Below the pieces are notes generated by a model. That model ran no database searches, was not told where the DNA came from, and saw only the letters and a list, made by a program, of their open reading frames with translations. This document shows, piece by piece, positions 18,768-28,981 of a stretch of 64,000 nt of DNA (position 1 is its first letter; each line of letters begins with the position of its first letter). The position numbers and the translations under genes were made by a program. The stretch is from Micrococcaceae bacterium (lineage in GTDB: Bacteria; Actinomycetota; Actinomycetes; Actinomycetales; Micrococcaceae): positions 1-64,000 of the forward strand of contig JABXHI010000059.1 in assembly GCA_013393415.1 (NCBI GenBank), given 5' to 3'.

Positions 18768-19082
18768 ATGGGCAACCATGAACCAGTGCGCTTATGCATT
18801 GGATGTCGCACACGCGAACAGACCAAAAATTTGGTACGCGTTGCGTTTGAGAAAACTCGCGATTCCCGATCGCTGGTGATTGATACACGACGCGTACTTC
18901 CGGGACGTGGTGCATGGTTGCATCATGATCCGGAATGCTTATCCACGGCACTGCGCAGGCGAGCATTTGCTCGAGCCTTTCGACATCACGTTGATACCGA
19001 AGAGCTCGCAGAAGTGCTCTCGAGCTGGCTGTCGGATAGCACCAACACATTGAACAATGATGAAAGCGGGTCAGAGAACTGA
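18768..19082 (+). CDS. ylxR: YlxR/RnpM family RNA-binding protein (DUF448)
   Basis: The 104-residue protein has the family motif VRLCIGCRTREQTKNLVRVA with its Cys pair, then LPGRGAWLHHDPECL. GGAGG lies before the ATG. YlxR proteins bind RNA and, in Bacillus, RNase P RNA; the gene almost always lies between nusA and infB. Confidence 0.93.
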   Translation: MGNHEPVRLCIGCRTREQTKNLVRVAFEKTRDSRSLVIDTRRVLPGRGAWLHHDPECLSTALRRRAFARAFRHHVDTEELAEVLSSWLSDSTNTLNNDESGSEN

Positions 19083-19117
19083 TGGATACCCGGTGAGCAC
19101 ACGATGAGTGCCCAACG

Positions 19118-19225
19118 ATGAATATCAAAGTCAGCTCACGACGCATGAGCCACCCTACGGTCGGTTTTGTGCGTATGACGACAGAGCATACATTTCGACC
19201 GGCCCGAATCGCGGTTGTGTACTAA
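19118..19225 (+). other. Possible 35-codon ORF in the ylxR-infB gap
   Basis: ATG 19118 to TAA 19225 encodes a short basic peptide (MNIKVSSRRMSHPTVGFVRM...) in the 180-base gap. It has no ribosome binding site and no match I recognise. The gap otherwise holds the palindrome ACTAATTAGT (19221-19230) 33 bases before infB, which may be part of an infB promoter. Confidence 0.2.
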
Positions 19226-19262
19226 TTAGTGCAGGCCACGATTCAGCCAGAACAGGAGAATC

Positions 19263-22076
19263 GTGGCGAAACTGCGCGTCCACGAAGTTGCCAAGCAACT
19301 TGGGATTACTTCCCGTGAGGCGCTGAACAAACTCGAAGAAATAGGCGAGTTTGTATCTTCAGCGTCTTCAACTATTGAACCACCCGTGGTAAAACGTCTG
19401 AGAGCTCAATTCCCAGACGATGCCCCGGCAGAAAAAGCAAAACCTGCCCCGAAAGCCGCTGCGAAGAAACCAGCGGCGAAACCACAGGCAAAGAAACCAG
19501 CTGCTCCAAAAGCGGAAGTATCAGAGGCTCAGCCTCAAAATGCCAAGCCAGCAGCGCCGAAACCAGGACCAAAGGCGAAACCAGTCGAGGCGGAAGCTCC
19601 AGTAGCTGAAACTCCTGCGCCTGAAGAACCCAAAGCTGAAGCCGCTGCGCCCGAAGTCGAAGAGGCTCCGAAGCCGGCCGCCAAGCCAGCTGCACCAAAG
19701 CCTGCCCCTAAACCAACAGCTCCCACACCTGGACCAAAACCTGCTCCAAAACCGGCTGCTCGTCCGGGCAATAACCCTTTCCAATCCAAGCAGGACACCA
19801 CGGCACCACGCCCTGGACCTCGCGGCGGATCCCCACGTCCTGGCAATAACCCGTTCGCTCCACAGCAGGGTATGCGCCAAGACCAGCGTGGGGGAGGCCC
19901 ACGCCCAGCCGGCGGTGGAGCACCAAAACCTGGTCCACGGAAAGGCGCACCAAAGCCTGGCGCAAAACCCGGTGCAAAGCCAGGCGCTAAACCAGGTGCG
20001 AAACCACAGCAGCCACGCGAGTCGGGTCCACGCCCAACACCAGCGATGATGCCCGACCAGATCCAGAAGCCAACACCTGCAGACGCAGGTCGCGGCGGGC
20101 CACGTCGTGGCGGAGGTGGCGGTCCACGCCGCGGCCCCGGACGCGGCTCAGCACAGGGTGCCTTCGGTCGCGGTCCACAAACCGGACGTCGTCGTTCAAA
20201 GAAACGTCAACGTCGCGAAGAGAACTCTCCACAAGCTCCGGTTATCGGTGGCGTGAAAGTCCCCAAGGGCGACGGCGAGACTGTTCTCCGCTTGCGCCGT
20301 GGTTCCTCGATTGCTGACCTCGCCGAGAAGATTAAGGCAGATCCGGCAGCGCTGGTGACTGTGCTGTTCCACCTTGGTGAAATGGCCACAGCAAACCAGT
20401 CACTGGATGAAGACACCTTTGAAGTCCTGGGTGCAGAGATCGGCTACAAAGTCGAAATCGTGTCCCCTGAAGATGAGGACCGTGAAATCCTTGGCGACTT
20501 CGACATCAACCTAGATGCCGAAGAAGACAAGGCAGACCTCGAGGCTCGTCCTGCCGTTATTACGGTGATGGGTCACGTTGACCACGGGAAGACACGTACA
20601 TTGGACGCGATTCGTTCAGCCCGCGTGCGTGAGTCGGAAGCCGGCGGCATTACCCAGCACATCGGTGCTTACCAAGTGGATGTCCAGCACGAAGGCAAGC
20701 CACGCAAGCTGACCTTCATTGACACTCCTGGTCACGAGGCGTTCACCGCGATGCGTGCTCGTGGCGCCAAAGTCACGGACATTGCCGTGCTCGTGGTTGC
20801 CGCCGATGACGGTGTCATGCCACAGACTATCGAAGCACTAAACCACGCCAAAGCGGCAGAAGTGCCGATTGTGGTGGCCATTAACAAGATCGATAAAGAA
20901 GGTGCCAACCCGGATCGAATCCGCGGCGAGCTCTCCGAATACGGTCTGGTACCAGAAGAGTACGGTGGCGACACCATGTTCGTGGAAATTTCTGCGTTGA
21001 ATAAGCTCAACGTCGACGGTCTGTTGGAGTCCATTCTGCTGACCGCAGACGCTGCGCTTGAACTGACAGCGAACCCGGAGCGTGGGGCACGCGGTGTGGC
21101 CATTGAAGCCAACCTTGACCGCGGTCGAGGCCCCGTCGCCACCGTGCTGGTGCAAACCGGTACCTTACGCGTTGGTGACAACGTCGTGGTCGGTGACGCA
21201 CACGGTCGTGTTCGTGCGATGTTCGACGAATACGGCGACTCCGTGAGCGAAGCACTACCGTCACGCCCCGTTCAGGTACTTGGCCTGTCGAACGTGCCAC
21301 GTGCCGGCGATGTTTTCTTGGTCACCGGTGACGACCGCACGGCCCGTCAGATTGCTGAACGACGCGAAACCGCGAAACGTAACGCAATGCTGGCACGCCG
21401 TCGTAAACGCATCACGCTCGAAGAGTTCGATCAAGCTGTTGCCGAAGGCAAACTGGATACGCTCAACCTCATCATCAAAGGTGACGCATCCGGTCCTGTC
21501 GAGGCGCTGGAAGACTCGCTCATGCAAATCGATGTTGGCGGCGAAGACGAAGTTCAGCTGCGTGTTATCCACCGCGGCGTCGGTGCGATCACCCAGAACG
21601 ACGTCAACCTGGCCACCGTTGATAACGCCATTATCATCGGTTTCAATGTGCGTCCTGCCGAACGCGTCAACGAGATCGCTGACGAAGAAGGCGTCGACAT
21701 GCGGTTCTACACCGTCATTTACGACGTCATCGATGACATTGAGCAAGCACTCAAGGGCATGCTGAAACCGGAATACGAAGAAGTCGTCCTTGGTCGCGCC
21801 GAGGTTCGCGAAATCTTCCGTTCCTCCAAGGTCGGCACGATTGCCGGTTCGATGGTTGCATCCGGTGTCATGCGCCGCAATGCGCAAGCCCGTCTGCTTC
21901 GTGACAACAGAGTTGTCAGCGACTCCGTGACGATTAGTTCGTTGCGTCGCTTCACCGACGATGTCAACGAAGTCCGCGAAGGCTTCGAATGCGGTATTGG
22001 ACTCGGTAAGTTCAATGACATCCGCCAAGGCGACATCATCGAAAACTACGAGATGCAAGAAAAACCTCGCGTTTAA
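19263..22076 (+). CDS. infB: Translation initiation factor IF-2
   Basis: GTG at 19263 follows AGGAG at five bases. The 937-residue protein starts with the IF2-N domain ([20 protein letters not shown]), then a long Ala/Pro/Lys/Gly-rich stretch to about residue 320 including consecutive KPGA units, a second IF2-N domain, and the G domain with GHVDHGKT (about 438), DTPGHEAF and NKID. Domains II, III and C2 end at the C-terminus. IF-2 places fMet-tRNA on the 30S subunit. The low-complexity region is typical of high-GC actinobacteria. Confidence 0.97.
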   Translation: MAKLRVHEVAKQLGITSREALNKLEEIGEFVSSASSTIEPPVVKRLRAQFPDDAPAEKAKPAPKAAAKKPAAKPQAKKPAAPKAEVSEAQPQNAKPAAPKPGPKAKPVEAEAPVAETPAPEEPKAEAAAPEVEEAPKPAAKPAAPKPAPKPTAPTPGPKPAPKPAARPGNNPFQSKQDTTAPRPGPRGGSPRPGNNPFAPQQGMRQDQRGGGPRPAGGGAPKPGPRKGAPKPGAKPGAKPGAKPGAKPQQPRESGPRPTPAMMPDQIQKPTPADAGRGGPRRGGGGGPRRGPGRGSAQGAFGRGPQTGRRRSKKRQRREENSPQAPVIGGVKVPKGDGETVLRLRRGSSIADLAEKIKADPAALVTVLFHLGEMATANQSLDEDTFEVLGAEIGYKVEIVSPEDEDREILGDFDINLDAEEDKADLEARPAVITVMGHVDHGKTRTLDAIRSARVRESEAGGITQHIGAYQVDVQHEGKPRKLTFIDTPGHEAFTAMRARGAKVTDIAVLVVAADDGVMPQTIEALNHAKAAEVPIVVAINKIDKEGANPDRIRGELSEYGLVPEEYGGDTMFVEISALNKLNVDGLLESILLTADAALELTANPERGARGVAIEANLDRGRGPVATVLVQTGTLRVGDNVVVGDAHGRVRAMFDEYGDSVSEALPSRPVQVLGLSNVPRAGDVFLVTGDDRTARQIAERRETAKRNAMLARRRKRITLEEFDQAVAEGKLDTLNLIIKGDASGPVEALEDSLMQIDVGGEDEVQLRVIHRGVGAITQNDVNLATVDNAIIIGFNVRPAERVNEIADEEGVDMRFYTVIYDVIDDIEQALKGMLKPEYEEVVLGRAEVREIFRSSKVGTIAGSMVASGVMRRNAQARLLRDNRVVSDSVTISSLRRFTDDVNEVREGFECGIGLGKFNDIRQGDIIENYEMQEKPRV

Positions 22077-22085
22077 CTTGCACAC

Positions 22086-22113
22086 CCGCGGCGCCCGACA
22101 TCGGGCGCCGCGG
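22086..22113 (+). terminator. GC-rich hairpin between infB and rbfA
   Basis: CCGCGGCGCCCGA (22086-22098) and TCGGGCGCCGCGG (22101-22113) form a perfect 13-bp repeat with almost no loop. No T tract follows, so it may be a partial attenuator or an mRNA 3'-end barrier. Confidence 0.55.
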
Positions 22114-22136
22114 ACCCATTACCCAGGAGACCTTTC

Positions 22137-22550
22137 ATGGCAGATCACAACCGTGCAGCACGTCTGGCACAACGGATCAAAGTTATTCTTGCCGAAGCCC
22201 TACAAAAAACGGTCAAAGATGACCGCGTCGAAAACGTGACCATCACCGAAGCACGCGTCACCAACGACCTGCAGCAAGCCTCGGTCTACTACACCGTCTA
22301 CGGTGACGACGAGACCGTGGACGTGGCGCACCGGGCAATGGAAGAAAACCGCGGCCTGTTGCGCCGTGAAATGGGTCGTGGCCTGAATATTCGATTGGTC
22401 CCCACCCTGGAACTCATTCCGGATACAGTGCCAGAAAATGCCGCACAACTCGAAGAAGTACTGCGTGCAGCCAAAGCACGGGATGCTGAACTCGCCGCAC
22501 AGCGCGAATCAGCCTCCTACGCTGGCGACGAAGACCCATACAAGGAATAA
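22137..22550 (+). CDS. rbfA: Ribosome-binding factor A
   Basis: The 137-residue KH-type protein begins MADHNRAARLAQRIKVILAE and contains VTITEARVTNDLQQASVYYT, with the kinked-helix C-terminal part GRGLNIRLVPTLELIPD. RbfA binds the 30S subunit during late 16S rRNA processing. AGGAGA precedes the ATG, and truB follows after three bases. Confidence 0.95.
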   Translation: MADHNRAARLAQRIKVILAEALQKTVKDDRVENVTITEARVTNDLQQASVYYTVYGDDETVDVAHRAMEENRGLLRREMGRGLNIRLVPTLELIPDTVPENAAQLEEVLRAAKARDAELAAQRESASYAGDEDPYKE

Positions 22551-22553
22551 CAC

Positions 22554-23474
22554 ATGGCTGATGTTGCCTCGGGGCTGATACTGGTAGATAAACCTGCGGG
22601 CTGGACATCCCACGATGTGGTGTCGCGCACCCGCAAAATTGCCGGTACCCGAAAAGTCGGCCACGCAGGCACGCTGGACCCGATGGCCACCGGAATGTTG
22701 GTCATCGGGTTCAACAAAGCCACCCGCTTGCTCACCTATATCGTCGACACAACAAAAACGTACCGAGCCACCATCCGGCTGGGACACAACACCACCACCG
22801 ATGATGCCGACGGCGAGATCGTGCAAACCCGTTTCGCCAATGCCGTCACCACCGAAGATATTCAGCAGGCCGTGGCAGGCCTGACCGGTGCCATTCAACA
22901 AGTTCCCTCTGCAGTGTCGGCCATCAAAATCGATGGTAAACGTGCATATCAACGTGTCCGCGAGGGCGAAACCGTAGATATACCAGCACGCGAAGTCACC
23001 GTCAGTCGGTTCGAAATCGAAGACGTGAGACGCTCAAGCGACGGCAAAACCATCGATCTCGACGTGGAAGTCGAATGTACAGCTGGAACCTATATCCGCG
23101 CGCTGGCCCGTGACATGGGCGAGGAACTCGGTACAGGCGGTTATCTCACCGCGCTTCGAAGGAGTGCCGTCGGACCATATCACGTTGATGACGCAGTCAC
23201 ACTTGAACAGTTGGCCGAATCGTTTGACTATACCGACATCTCAGTGGCCGCAGCGAAACTGTTCACCACCCGGACCGTGAGTGAAACCGAAGCCACAGAC
23301 CTCATACACGGTCGACGAATCGCCGCGTCAGACACCGAAGCCCTACTCGCAGCGCAGCTGACAGATGGCACGGTCATCGCACTGATCGCCGATGCCGAAC
23401 GCGCCGGTACGATTCAAGCAAAACCAGAAATCGTGTTTGCCACGATGGAAGACATCACCGGAGCACACTCATGA
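22554..23474 (+). CDS. truB: tRNA pseudouridine(55) synthase
   Basis: The 306-residue protein has DKPAGWTSHDVVSRTR and KVGHAGTLDPMATGML, where the Asp is the catalytic residue, plus the VSAIKIDGKRAYQ and GTYIRALARDMGE motifs. It modifies U55 in the T loop of tRNAs. It shares ATGA with the following membrane protein gene. Confidence 0.96.
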   Translation: MADVASGLILVDKPAGWTSHDVVSRTRKIAGTRKVGHAGTLDPMATGMLVIGFNKATRLLTYIVDTTKTYRATIRLGHNTTTDDADGEIVQTRFANAVTTEDIQQAVAGLTGAIQQVPSAVSAIKIDGKRAYQRVREGETVDIPAREVTVSRFEIEDVRRSSDGKTIDLDVEVECTAGTYIRALARDMGEELGTGGYLTALRRSAVGPYHVDDAVTLEQLAESFDYTDISVAAAKLFTTRTVSETEATDLIHGRRIAASDTEALLAAQLTDGTVIALIADAERAGTIQAKPEIVFATMEDITGAHS

Positions 23475-23824
23475 TTCTTGACGGCTGGTTCTATACCGGA
23501 GCAGTCATTGGCATTCTGTCAGCGATCATTTGCATTCTTGCAACCATCATTCGTGACCACCCTGCTGACTCGTCAATCATTTCCCTGGGCGCAGTGGAGC
23601 TCTTTCTCGTGGTCTATGCGGTATACGCCCTGATTTCATCGGTACCACTCAACGGGCCCGGCTGGGAATTTTGGGGTTACATCATTACCGGATTGCTTCT
23701 GCCCCCGATCGCGTTCTTCTGGGGCATCACCGATAAAACACGCTGGTCCAATCTGGTGATGGCTGCCATTGGGCCCACCATTTTGGTCATGATTCACAGA
23801 TTGCAGGTGATCTGGCATGGCTGA
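23471..23824 (+). CDS. Small membrane protein, unknown function
   Basis: The 117-residue protein has three to four predicted membrane segments (VIGILSAIICILATII, FLVVYAVYALI, WGYIITGLLLPPIAFFWGI, MAAIGPTILVMI). It starts in an ATGA overlap with truB and overlaps the next gene by eight bases. The pair is translationally coupled and sits between truB and ribF, as seen in other Micrococcales. No function is known to me. Confidence 0.7.
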   Translation: MILDGWFYTGAVIGILSAIICILATIIRDHPADSSIISLGAVELFLVVYAVYALISSVPLNGPGWEFWGYIITGLLLPPIAFFWGITDKTRWSNLVMAAIGPTILVMIHRLQVIWHG

Positions 23825-24224
23825 AACCTCCGGCCGTACCAAAGGCATCGGACGCATCATCGTGATGGTCTATGCGATTCTCGCACTGGCTGCCTCATGG
23901 CGCTCAGGATTTCAGATTCTCTCCAAATTCGATGACTCCCCGGTAGCGTTCATCCTTTCCGGCATCGCCGGGCTCGTCTACATTGTGGCCACCATAGCCC
24001 TGGCAACGCCCGGTCGGCGTGCTTGGAAAGTTGCCGTCGTCTCGGTATGGTTCGAATTGATCGGGGTCCTCGTCGTGGGAGCGGCCTCACTGATCGCCCC
24101 TGAAGCGTTCCCCGAACCGACCGTGTGGTCTACATTTGGCATCGGATACGGGTTTATCCCACTGGTTTTGCCCATCATCGGGCTCTACTGGTTGTATAGG
24201 CACCGTCCGAAGCCGATACCCTAG
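23817..24224 (+). CDS. Small membrane protein, unknown function
   Basis: The 135-residue protein has four hydrophobic segments (IIVMVYAILALAASW, AFILSGIAGLVYIVATIAL, LIGVLVVGAASLI, GYGFIPLVLPIIGLYWL) and a basic C-terminus. It overlaps the previous gene by eight bases, and the two may act as partners. Confidence 0.7.
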   Translation: MAETSGRTKGIGRIIVMVYAILALAASWRSGFQILSKFDDSPVAFILSGIAGLVYIVATIALATPGRRAWKVAVVSVWFELIGVLVVGAASLIAPEAFPEPTVWSTFGIGYGFIPLVLPIIGLYWLYRHRPKPIP

Positions 24225-24257
24225 ACTCAACTGATCACGACACGGAGGAAGAACAAA

Positions 24258-25247
24258 GTGCACTACTGGGCAGGTACAGCTGCAGTACCGCATCCACCAG
24301 CGCCGTCTGTGGTTACGCTAGGAAACTTTGACGGCGTACACCGAGGTCACCGGGCCGTGCTCAAACTGGTTGTCGACACGGCGAAACAACACAACTTACA
24401 GTCCGTCGCGGTGACGTTCGACCCGCACCCCAGGCTGGTGCACCTGCCCGAAGAACCCCTCGTGCCGATTGTGTCGCTGCCACAAAAAGTCCGACTTCTC
24501 GAGACCTGCGACCTCGAGGCCACCCTGGTCATTCACTACACCCTGGACTTCGCGACGCAAACAGCACAGCAATTCGTAGAAAACGTGCTCGTGAAAAGTC
24601 TCAACGCACGCATCGTCGTCGTCGGTTCTGACACCCGTTTCGGCGCCGGAAATACCGGTGATATCAACACCCTGCGGCAGCTTGGCAAAGTCCACAATTT
24701 CGAGGTGGTCCAGGTCGATGACGTGGGTGAATCGGAACGGTGGTCATCAACGTGGGTCCGCAACACGCTAGAAGCCGGTAAAGTCGCCCAAGCCAGCAGA
24801 ATTTTGGGGCGCTACCACACGGTCGAAGGCGAAATTGTGCACGGACATGCGCGTGGTCGTGAATTAGGATTCCCAACCGCAAACTTTGCCACCGATTCAC
24901 AAGGGATGATCCCGGCTGATGGTGTCTACGCCGGATGGTTCACTGACGGCAAGAAGAACCAGCTACCCGCAGCGATATCCGTGGGCAGTAACCCGACCTT
25001 CAACGATGTAGTGCGCACCGTAGAAGCCCACGTATTTGACCGTCCCCAAGACGAAGCCCTCGACGAGTTCAATCTCTATGGTCAACAGTGTTCGGTGGCA
25101 TTCGTGGCACGGTTGCGCGGGATGAAAACTTTTACGGGAATCGATGATCTGATTGCCCAGATGGACACCGACGTCACAAAAGCCAGAGCGATACTCTCCG
25201 GCGAGGCCCCCGAAATCGATGCTCCTGATCCCAGGGGTAGCCGCTAA
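24258..25247 (+). CDS. ribF: Bifunctional riboflavin kinase / FAD synthetase
   Basis: GTG at 24258 follows GGAGGA. The 329-residue protein has the adenylyltransferase site TLGNFDGVHRGHRAVL near residue 20 and GSDTRFGAGNTGD near residue 120, and the kinase domain motif HARGRELGFPTANFA around residue 197. It makes FMN and then FAD from riboflavin. No FMN riboswitch is visible upstream. The stop is directly followed by the next ATG. Confidence 0.95.
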   Translation: MHYWAGTAAVPHPPAPSVVTLGNFDGVHRGHRAVLKLVVDTAKQHNLQSVAVTFDPHPRLVHLPEEPLVPIVSLPQKVRLLETCDLEATLVIHYTLDFATQTAQQFVENVLVKSLNARIVVVGSDTRFGAGNTGDINTLRQLGKVHNFEVVQVDDVGESERWSSTWVRNTLEAGKVAQASRILGRYHTVEGEIVHGHARGRELGFPTANFATDSQGMIPADGVYAGWFTDGKKNQLPAAISVGSNPTFNDVVRTVEAHVFDRPQDEALDEFNLYGQQCSVAFVARLRGMKTFTGIDDLIAQMDTDVTKARAILSGEAPEIDAPDPRGSR

Positions 25248-26027
25248 ATGCACACGCGTTCTACGGGACCCGTCACGCTCAGCCAGGACACCAGACATCG
25301 CTACGGTCAGGCCTTTGACACGGACCAAGCCGACCTCTACCACGGTGTACGCCCCGGATACCAGACCGAAATCGTCGAGTTCTTGACGGATGAAGCACCA
25401 GGGCTCGCGATTGATCTTGGTGCCGGCACCGGCAAATTTTCCGCAACCCTTCTCGCCAGTGGGTGGGACGTTGTAGCCGTGGATCCGGCCGCGAACATGC
25501 TCGCAGTCCTGGCCGACCAACACCCCGAAACCACGACGATCGTCTCGGCAGTAGAAGCTCTGGATACTGCGCCGTGGTCCCAGCGTGCAGATCTCGTGGT
25601 AGCGGCACAAGCATGGCACTGGATTGACACACCACAGGGGAGCCAGAAAGTCATCGAGCTCCTTTCCACGACTGGAGTATTTTGTGTCGTGCACCACCAA
25701 ATCGATACTTCGATTCCCTGGGTGTTGCGTCTGTGCAAGATCATGCATTCCGGAGATATTCATCCCATTGAACACCCGCCACACGTCAGTTCAGCATTCA
25801 CGAGACCGGTGGGACAATGGTGGCACTGGGAACAAGAACTTGGTGTTGAACAAGTCCACCAACTTATGATGACTCGTGCCTACTATCTGCGCACCACGGA
25901 GAAACAACGTCAACGCATGCATGACAATTTGCGCTGGTATTTACTCGAATATCTGGGCTACGCACAGTCGTCGACCATCCGTATTCCGTATGTGACTGCT
26001 GCCTGGCGTATGCAACGAGCGAGTTAG
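25248..26027 (+). CDS. Class I SAM-dependent methyltransferase
   Basis: The ATG at 25248 abuts the ribF stop codon. The 259-residue protein has motif I AIDLGAGTGKFSATLLASG near residue 48 and VVAVDPAANMLAVL, then AAQAWHWIDTPQG, a pattern of small-molecule methyltransferases of the UbiE/Methyltransf_11 type. The substrate is unknown. Confidence 0.82.
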   Translation: MHTRSTGPVTLSQDTRHRYGQAFDTDQADLYHGVRPGYQTEIVEFLTDEAPGLAIDLGAGTGKFSATLLASGWDVVAVDPAANMLAVLADQHPETTTIVSAVEALDTAPWSQRADLVVAAQAWHWIDTPQGSQKVIELLSTTGVFCVVHHQIDTSIPWVLRLCKIMHSGDIHPIEHPPHVSSAFTRPVGQWWHWEQELGVEQVHQLMMTRAYYLRTTEKQRQRMHDNLRWYLLEYLGYAQSSTIRIPYVTAAWRMQRAS

Positions 26028-26142
26028 GCGCCCCGCAGGGAAGGTGGTAAGCTTGGACGGTGGTGCACGCTGCGGTCCGCGGTGGCGTCGCCGGCCGATA
26101 CGTCGGTTTCTATGATCGCGGTACAACTCTCAAGGAGTTTTA

Positions 26143-26412
26143 ATGTCAATTTCCCGTGAAGTGAAACAGCAGATTATTGCCGAATACGCCACCCACGAGG
26201 GCGACACCGGCTCACCGGAAGTACAGGTCGCTGTACTGTCCCGTCGTATTTGGAATCTGACTCAGCACCTCAAAGGTCACCCACACGACCACCACACCCG
26301 CCGCGGCCTGATGGCTCTGGTTGGTCGCCGTCGTCGTATGTTGCAGTACCTCTACTCCGAAAACATTGAACGTTACCGTTCACTGATCGAACGTTTGGGT
26401 CTGCGCAAATAA
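26143..26412 (+). CDS. rpsO: 30S ribosomal protein S15
   Basis: The 89-residue protein has the S15 core: [36 protein letters not shown] and the ending [15 protein letters not shown] lies before the ATG, and TATGAT (26111-26116) upstream may be its -10. The rpsO-pnp order is widely conserved. Confidence 0.97.
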   Translation: MSISREVKQQIIAEYATHEGDTGSPEVQVAVLSRRIWNLTQHLKGHPHDHHTRRGLMALVGRRRRMLQYLYSENIERYRSLIERLGLRK

Positions 26413-26431
26413 GGTGAGACGCTTTTTGGGG

Positions 26432-26464
26432 GGCGGCGCTCCGGGAAAATATCCGGACGCCGCC
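26432..26464 (+). terminator. Hairpin after rpsO
   Basis: GGCGGCG (26432-26438) pairs with CGCCGCC (26458-26464), with a further CCGG/CCGG pairing inside. The weak downstream T content suggests partial termination before pnp. Confidence 0.55.
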
Positions 26465-26489
26465 TTGAAATTTAACTAGACTAGTAACC

Positions 26490-26614
26490 GGTGCCAGAAC
26501 GGCACCAAAGATATTTGCATCAAGCCTGTTTCGTTTCCCGGTCCTCGACAGTGGCCTCCGGAGCAACAGTTGCGGAGGCTTCGATCGAAGACCGACCTGC
26601 GGGTTTGATGCAAA
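26490..26614 (+). promoter_or_regulatory. Structured pnp leader with three stems
   Basis: Three complementary sets nest here: GGTGCC/GGCACC (26490-26506); a long-range stem TTTGCATCAAGCC (26514-26526) with GGTTTGATGCAAA (26602-26614), one wobble pair; and within it GCCTCCG/CGGAGGC (26554-26579). The closing stem ends eight bases before the AAAGGAG of pnp. PNPase mRNA leaders in other bacteria are sites of RNase III cleavage and self-repression, so a similar role is inferred. Confidence 0.6.
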
Positions 26615-26632
26615 TTGTTTGAAAGGAGACCT

Positions 26633-28867
26633 ATGGAAGGTCCAGAAATTCAATTTGCAGAAGCCGTGATCGATAACGGCAAATACGGTACCCGTACCGT
26701 ACGATTCGAAACCGGACGCTTGGCCAAACAGGCCGCAGGCGCCTCAATGGTCAGCATTGACGAAGAAACGTCGATGCTCTCGGCCACGACCTTTGGCAAG
26801 AACCCGCGTGAAGGCTTTGACTTCTTCCCACTCACCGTAGATGTGGAAGAACGTCAGTATGCCGCGGGTAAGATCCCCGGTTCATTCTTCCGTCGTGAAG
26901 GCCGTCCACCTACGGATGCGATCCTGACCGCTCGCTTAATTGACCGCCCGCTACGTCCAGCGTTTGCCGACGGCATCCGCAACGAAGTCCAGGTCGTCGT
27001 CACCGTGACTTCAATTGCCCCAGATGAGCTGTACGACACCGTCGCGATCAACGCGGCCTCTATGTCCACTACCCTTTCGGGGATGGACTTCGCCGGCCCA
27101 ATCGGTGCCGTTCGCATCGCACTCATTGCCGATGAAAATGGTGACACTCAGTGGGTCGCTTTCCCGAAGCACTCCCAGCTGAAAAACGCTGTATTCAATA
27201 TGGCGGTAGCCGGTCGTGTATCCGATGACGACATCGCCGTGATGATGGTTGAAGCCGAGGCCACGAACGAAGCCTGGGAGCTGATCAACGACAAGAACGC
27301 TTCAGCACCAACCGAAGAAATCGTTGCCGAAGGTCTTGAAGCCGCCAAACCGTTCATCAAGGTGTTGTGCGAGACTCAGGCCGACCTTGCAGAGCGCGCA
27401 CAAAAAGAACCTGTTGAAATCCCACTGTTCGTGGCATACCAGCAGGATGCTTTTGACGCAGTAGAAGATTATGCCGGTGAACGTTTGACCGAAATCTTCT
27501 CGATTGGTGACAAACAAGAACGCGAAACCGCTTCCGATGAATACCATAAGGAAGTCGTCGAAGCACTTGCCGGCGAAGGCAAACCATTCGCAGATCGTCA
27601 AGACGAGATCGTCAAAGCTTATGGCGCCGTAACCCGTCACATTGTTCGCAAGCGTATTTTGACCGACCAGGTGCGTATTGACGGACGTGGTCTGACCGAC
27701 ATTCGTCAACTGACTGCAGAGGTTGAAGTACTGCCTCGCGTGCACGGATCAGCAATCTTTGAGCGCGGCGAGACTCAGATCATGGGTGTCACCACGCTCA
27801 ACATGTTGAAAATGGAACAGAACCTGGACTCCCTGAGCCCAGAAACTTCCAAACGCTACATGCACCACTACAACTTCCCGCCATACTCGGTGGGTGAAAC
27901 CGGTCGTGTTGGTTCGCCAAAACGCCGCGAAATTGGTCACGGTGCACTGGCAGAACGCGCCATCCTGCCGGTGCTCCCATCTCGTGAAGAGTTCCCATAC
28001 GCGATCCGTCAGGTCTCGGAAGCCCTTGGTTCCAACGGGTCCACATCGATGGGCTCGGTCTGTGCATCAACCTTGTCGCTCTACAACTCAGGTGTACCAC
28101 TGCGTGCATCGGTTGCAGGTATCGCGATGGGGCTGGTCTCGGACACCGTCGACAACGAGACTCGTTATGCTGCGTTGACCGACATTCTGGGTGCCGAAGA
28201 CGCCATGGGCGATATGGACTTCAAAGTTGCAGGCACCAAGGAATTCATCACAGCTATTCAGCTGGATACCAAACTTGACGGTATTCCAGCCGACGTGCTC
28301 GCTGCAGCCTTGACTCAAGCACGTGAAGCTCGCCTGCACATCCTATCGGTCATGGAATCCGTCATCGACGGAGCAGACGACATGAGCCCAACCGCTCCAC
28401 GTATCCTGTCGGTCCAAATCCCGGTTGACAAGATCGGTGAAGTCATCGGCCCCAAGGGCAAGATGATCAACCAGATCCAAGAAGACACCGGCGCAGACAT
28501 CAGCATCGAAGATGACGGTACCGTACTCATCGGTTCGGCCGAAGGTAAAGCAGCTGAAGAAGCACGCGATACCATCAACGCCATCGCCAACCCACAGGTC
28601 CCAGAAGTTGGTGAACGTTACCTCGGCACCGTCGTGAAGACCACCAGCTTCGGCGCGTTCATCTCCCTGACCCCGGGTAAAGACGGTCTGCTGCACATCT
28701 CCGAATTGCGCAAACTCAACGACGGTAAACGCGTTGACGAAGTCGACGACATCGTTGCAGTCGGCAGCAAACTCCAGGTAGAAATCACCAAGGTTGATGA
28801 CCGCGGCAAACTCTCCCTGGTCCCAGTTGTTGACGAGGACGCTGAAGACGAAGGCTCAGAAAGCTAA
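26633..28867 (+). CDS. pnp: Polyribonucleotide nucleotidyltransferase (PNPase)
   Basis: ATG 26633 has AAAGGAG four bases upstream. The 744-residue protein has two RNase PH domains ([40 protein letters not shown]), the KH domain ([19 protein letters not shown] near 605) and a C-terminal S1 domain ([18 protein letters not shown]). It degrades RNA 3' to 5' by phosphorolysis and can add tails, which is relevant in actinobacteria. RNase J is encoded 3.6 kb further on. Confidence 0.97.
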   Translation: MEGPEIQFAEAVIDNGKYGTRTVRFETGRLAKQAAGASMVSIDEETSMLSATTFGKNPREGFDFFPLTVDVEERQYAAGKIPGSFFRREGRPPTDAILTARLIDRPLRPAFADGIRNEVQVVVTVTSIAPDELYDTVAINAASMSTTLSGMDFAGPIGAVRIALIADENGDTQWVAFPKHSQLKNAVFNMAVAGRVSDDDIAVMMVEAEATNEAWELINDKNASAPTEEIVAEGLEAAKPFIKVLCETQADLAERAQKEPVEIPLFVAYQQDAFDAVEDYAGERLTEIFSIGDKQERETASDEYHKEVVEALAGEGKPFADRQDEIVKAYGAVTRHIVRKRILTDQVRIDGRGLTDIRQLTAEVEVLPRVHGSAIFERGETQIMGVTTLNMLKMEQNLDSLSPETSKRYMHHYNFPPYSVGETGRVGSPKRREIGHGALAERAILPVLPSREEFPYAIRQVSEALGSNGSTSMGSVCASTLSLYNSGVPLRASVAGIAMGLVSDTVDNETRYAALTDILGAEDAMGDMDFKVAGTKEFITAIQLDTKLDGIPADVLAAALTQAREARLHILSVMESVIDGADDMSPTAPRILSVQIPVDKIGEVIGPKGKMINQIQEDTGADISIEDDGTVLIGSAEGKAAEEARDTINAIANPQVPEVGERYLGTVVKTTSFGAFISLTPGKDGLLHISELRKLNDGKRVDEVDDIVAVGSKLQVEITKVDDRGKLSLVPVVDEDAEDEGSES

Positions 28868-28886
28868 CTTCTCGCCTCAAAACTAC

Positions 28887-28923
28887 CTATGCCGGGTTGA
28901 ACTCAAGGTTCTGCCCGGCATAG
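28887..28923 (+). terminator. Hairpin terminator after pnp
   Basis: CTATGCCGGG (28887-28896) pairs perfectly with CCCGGCATAG (28914-28923), with GAAC/GTTC continuing inside. There is no T run. Confidence 0.65.
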
Positions 28924-28968
28924 GCCGTTAAGCCACTTATGGGGTAAACCCTCGGCCCCGATGTCTAC

Positions 28969-28974
28969 TAAGAT
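28969..28974 (+). promoter_or_regulatory. -10 element for leaderless dapB
   Basis: TAAGAT ends seven bases before the dapB ATG at 28982, the spacing expected if transcription starts at the A of the start codon. No ribosome binding site exists upstream of this ATG. Confidence 0.5.
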
Positions 28975-28981
28975 AAGACCC

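Noticed and set aside
19372-19977. Long minus-strand ORFs opposite the IF-2 repeat region
   Set aside because: They are shadows created by the Ala/Pro/Lys-rich low-complexity coding of infB; no start signals.
19951-20010. CRISPR- or tandem-repeat-like array
   Set aside because: The repeats are in-frame KPGA codons of infB, not spaced direct repeats.
21261-22085. 274-codon minus-strand ORF opposite infB
   Set aside because: It lies fully antisense to the conserved IF-2 C-terminal domains and resembles no family.
24225-24257. FMN riboswitch before ribF
   Set aside because: The gap is only 33 bases and has none of the conserved RFN stems.
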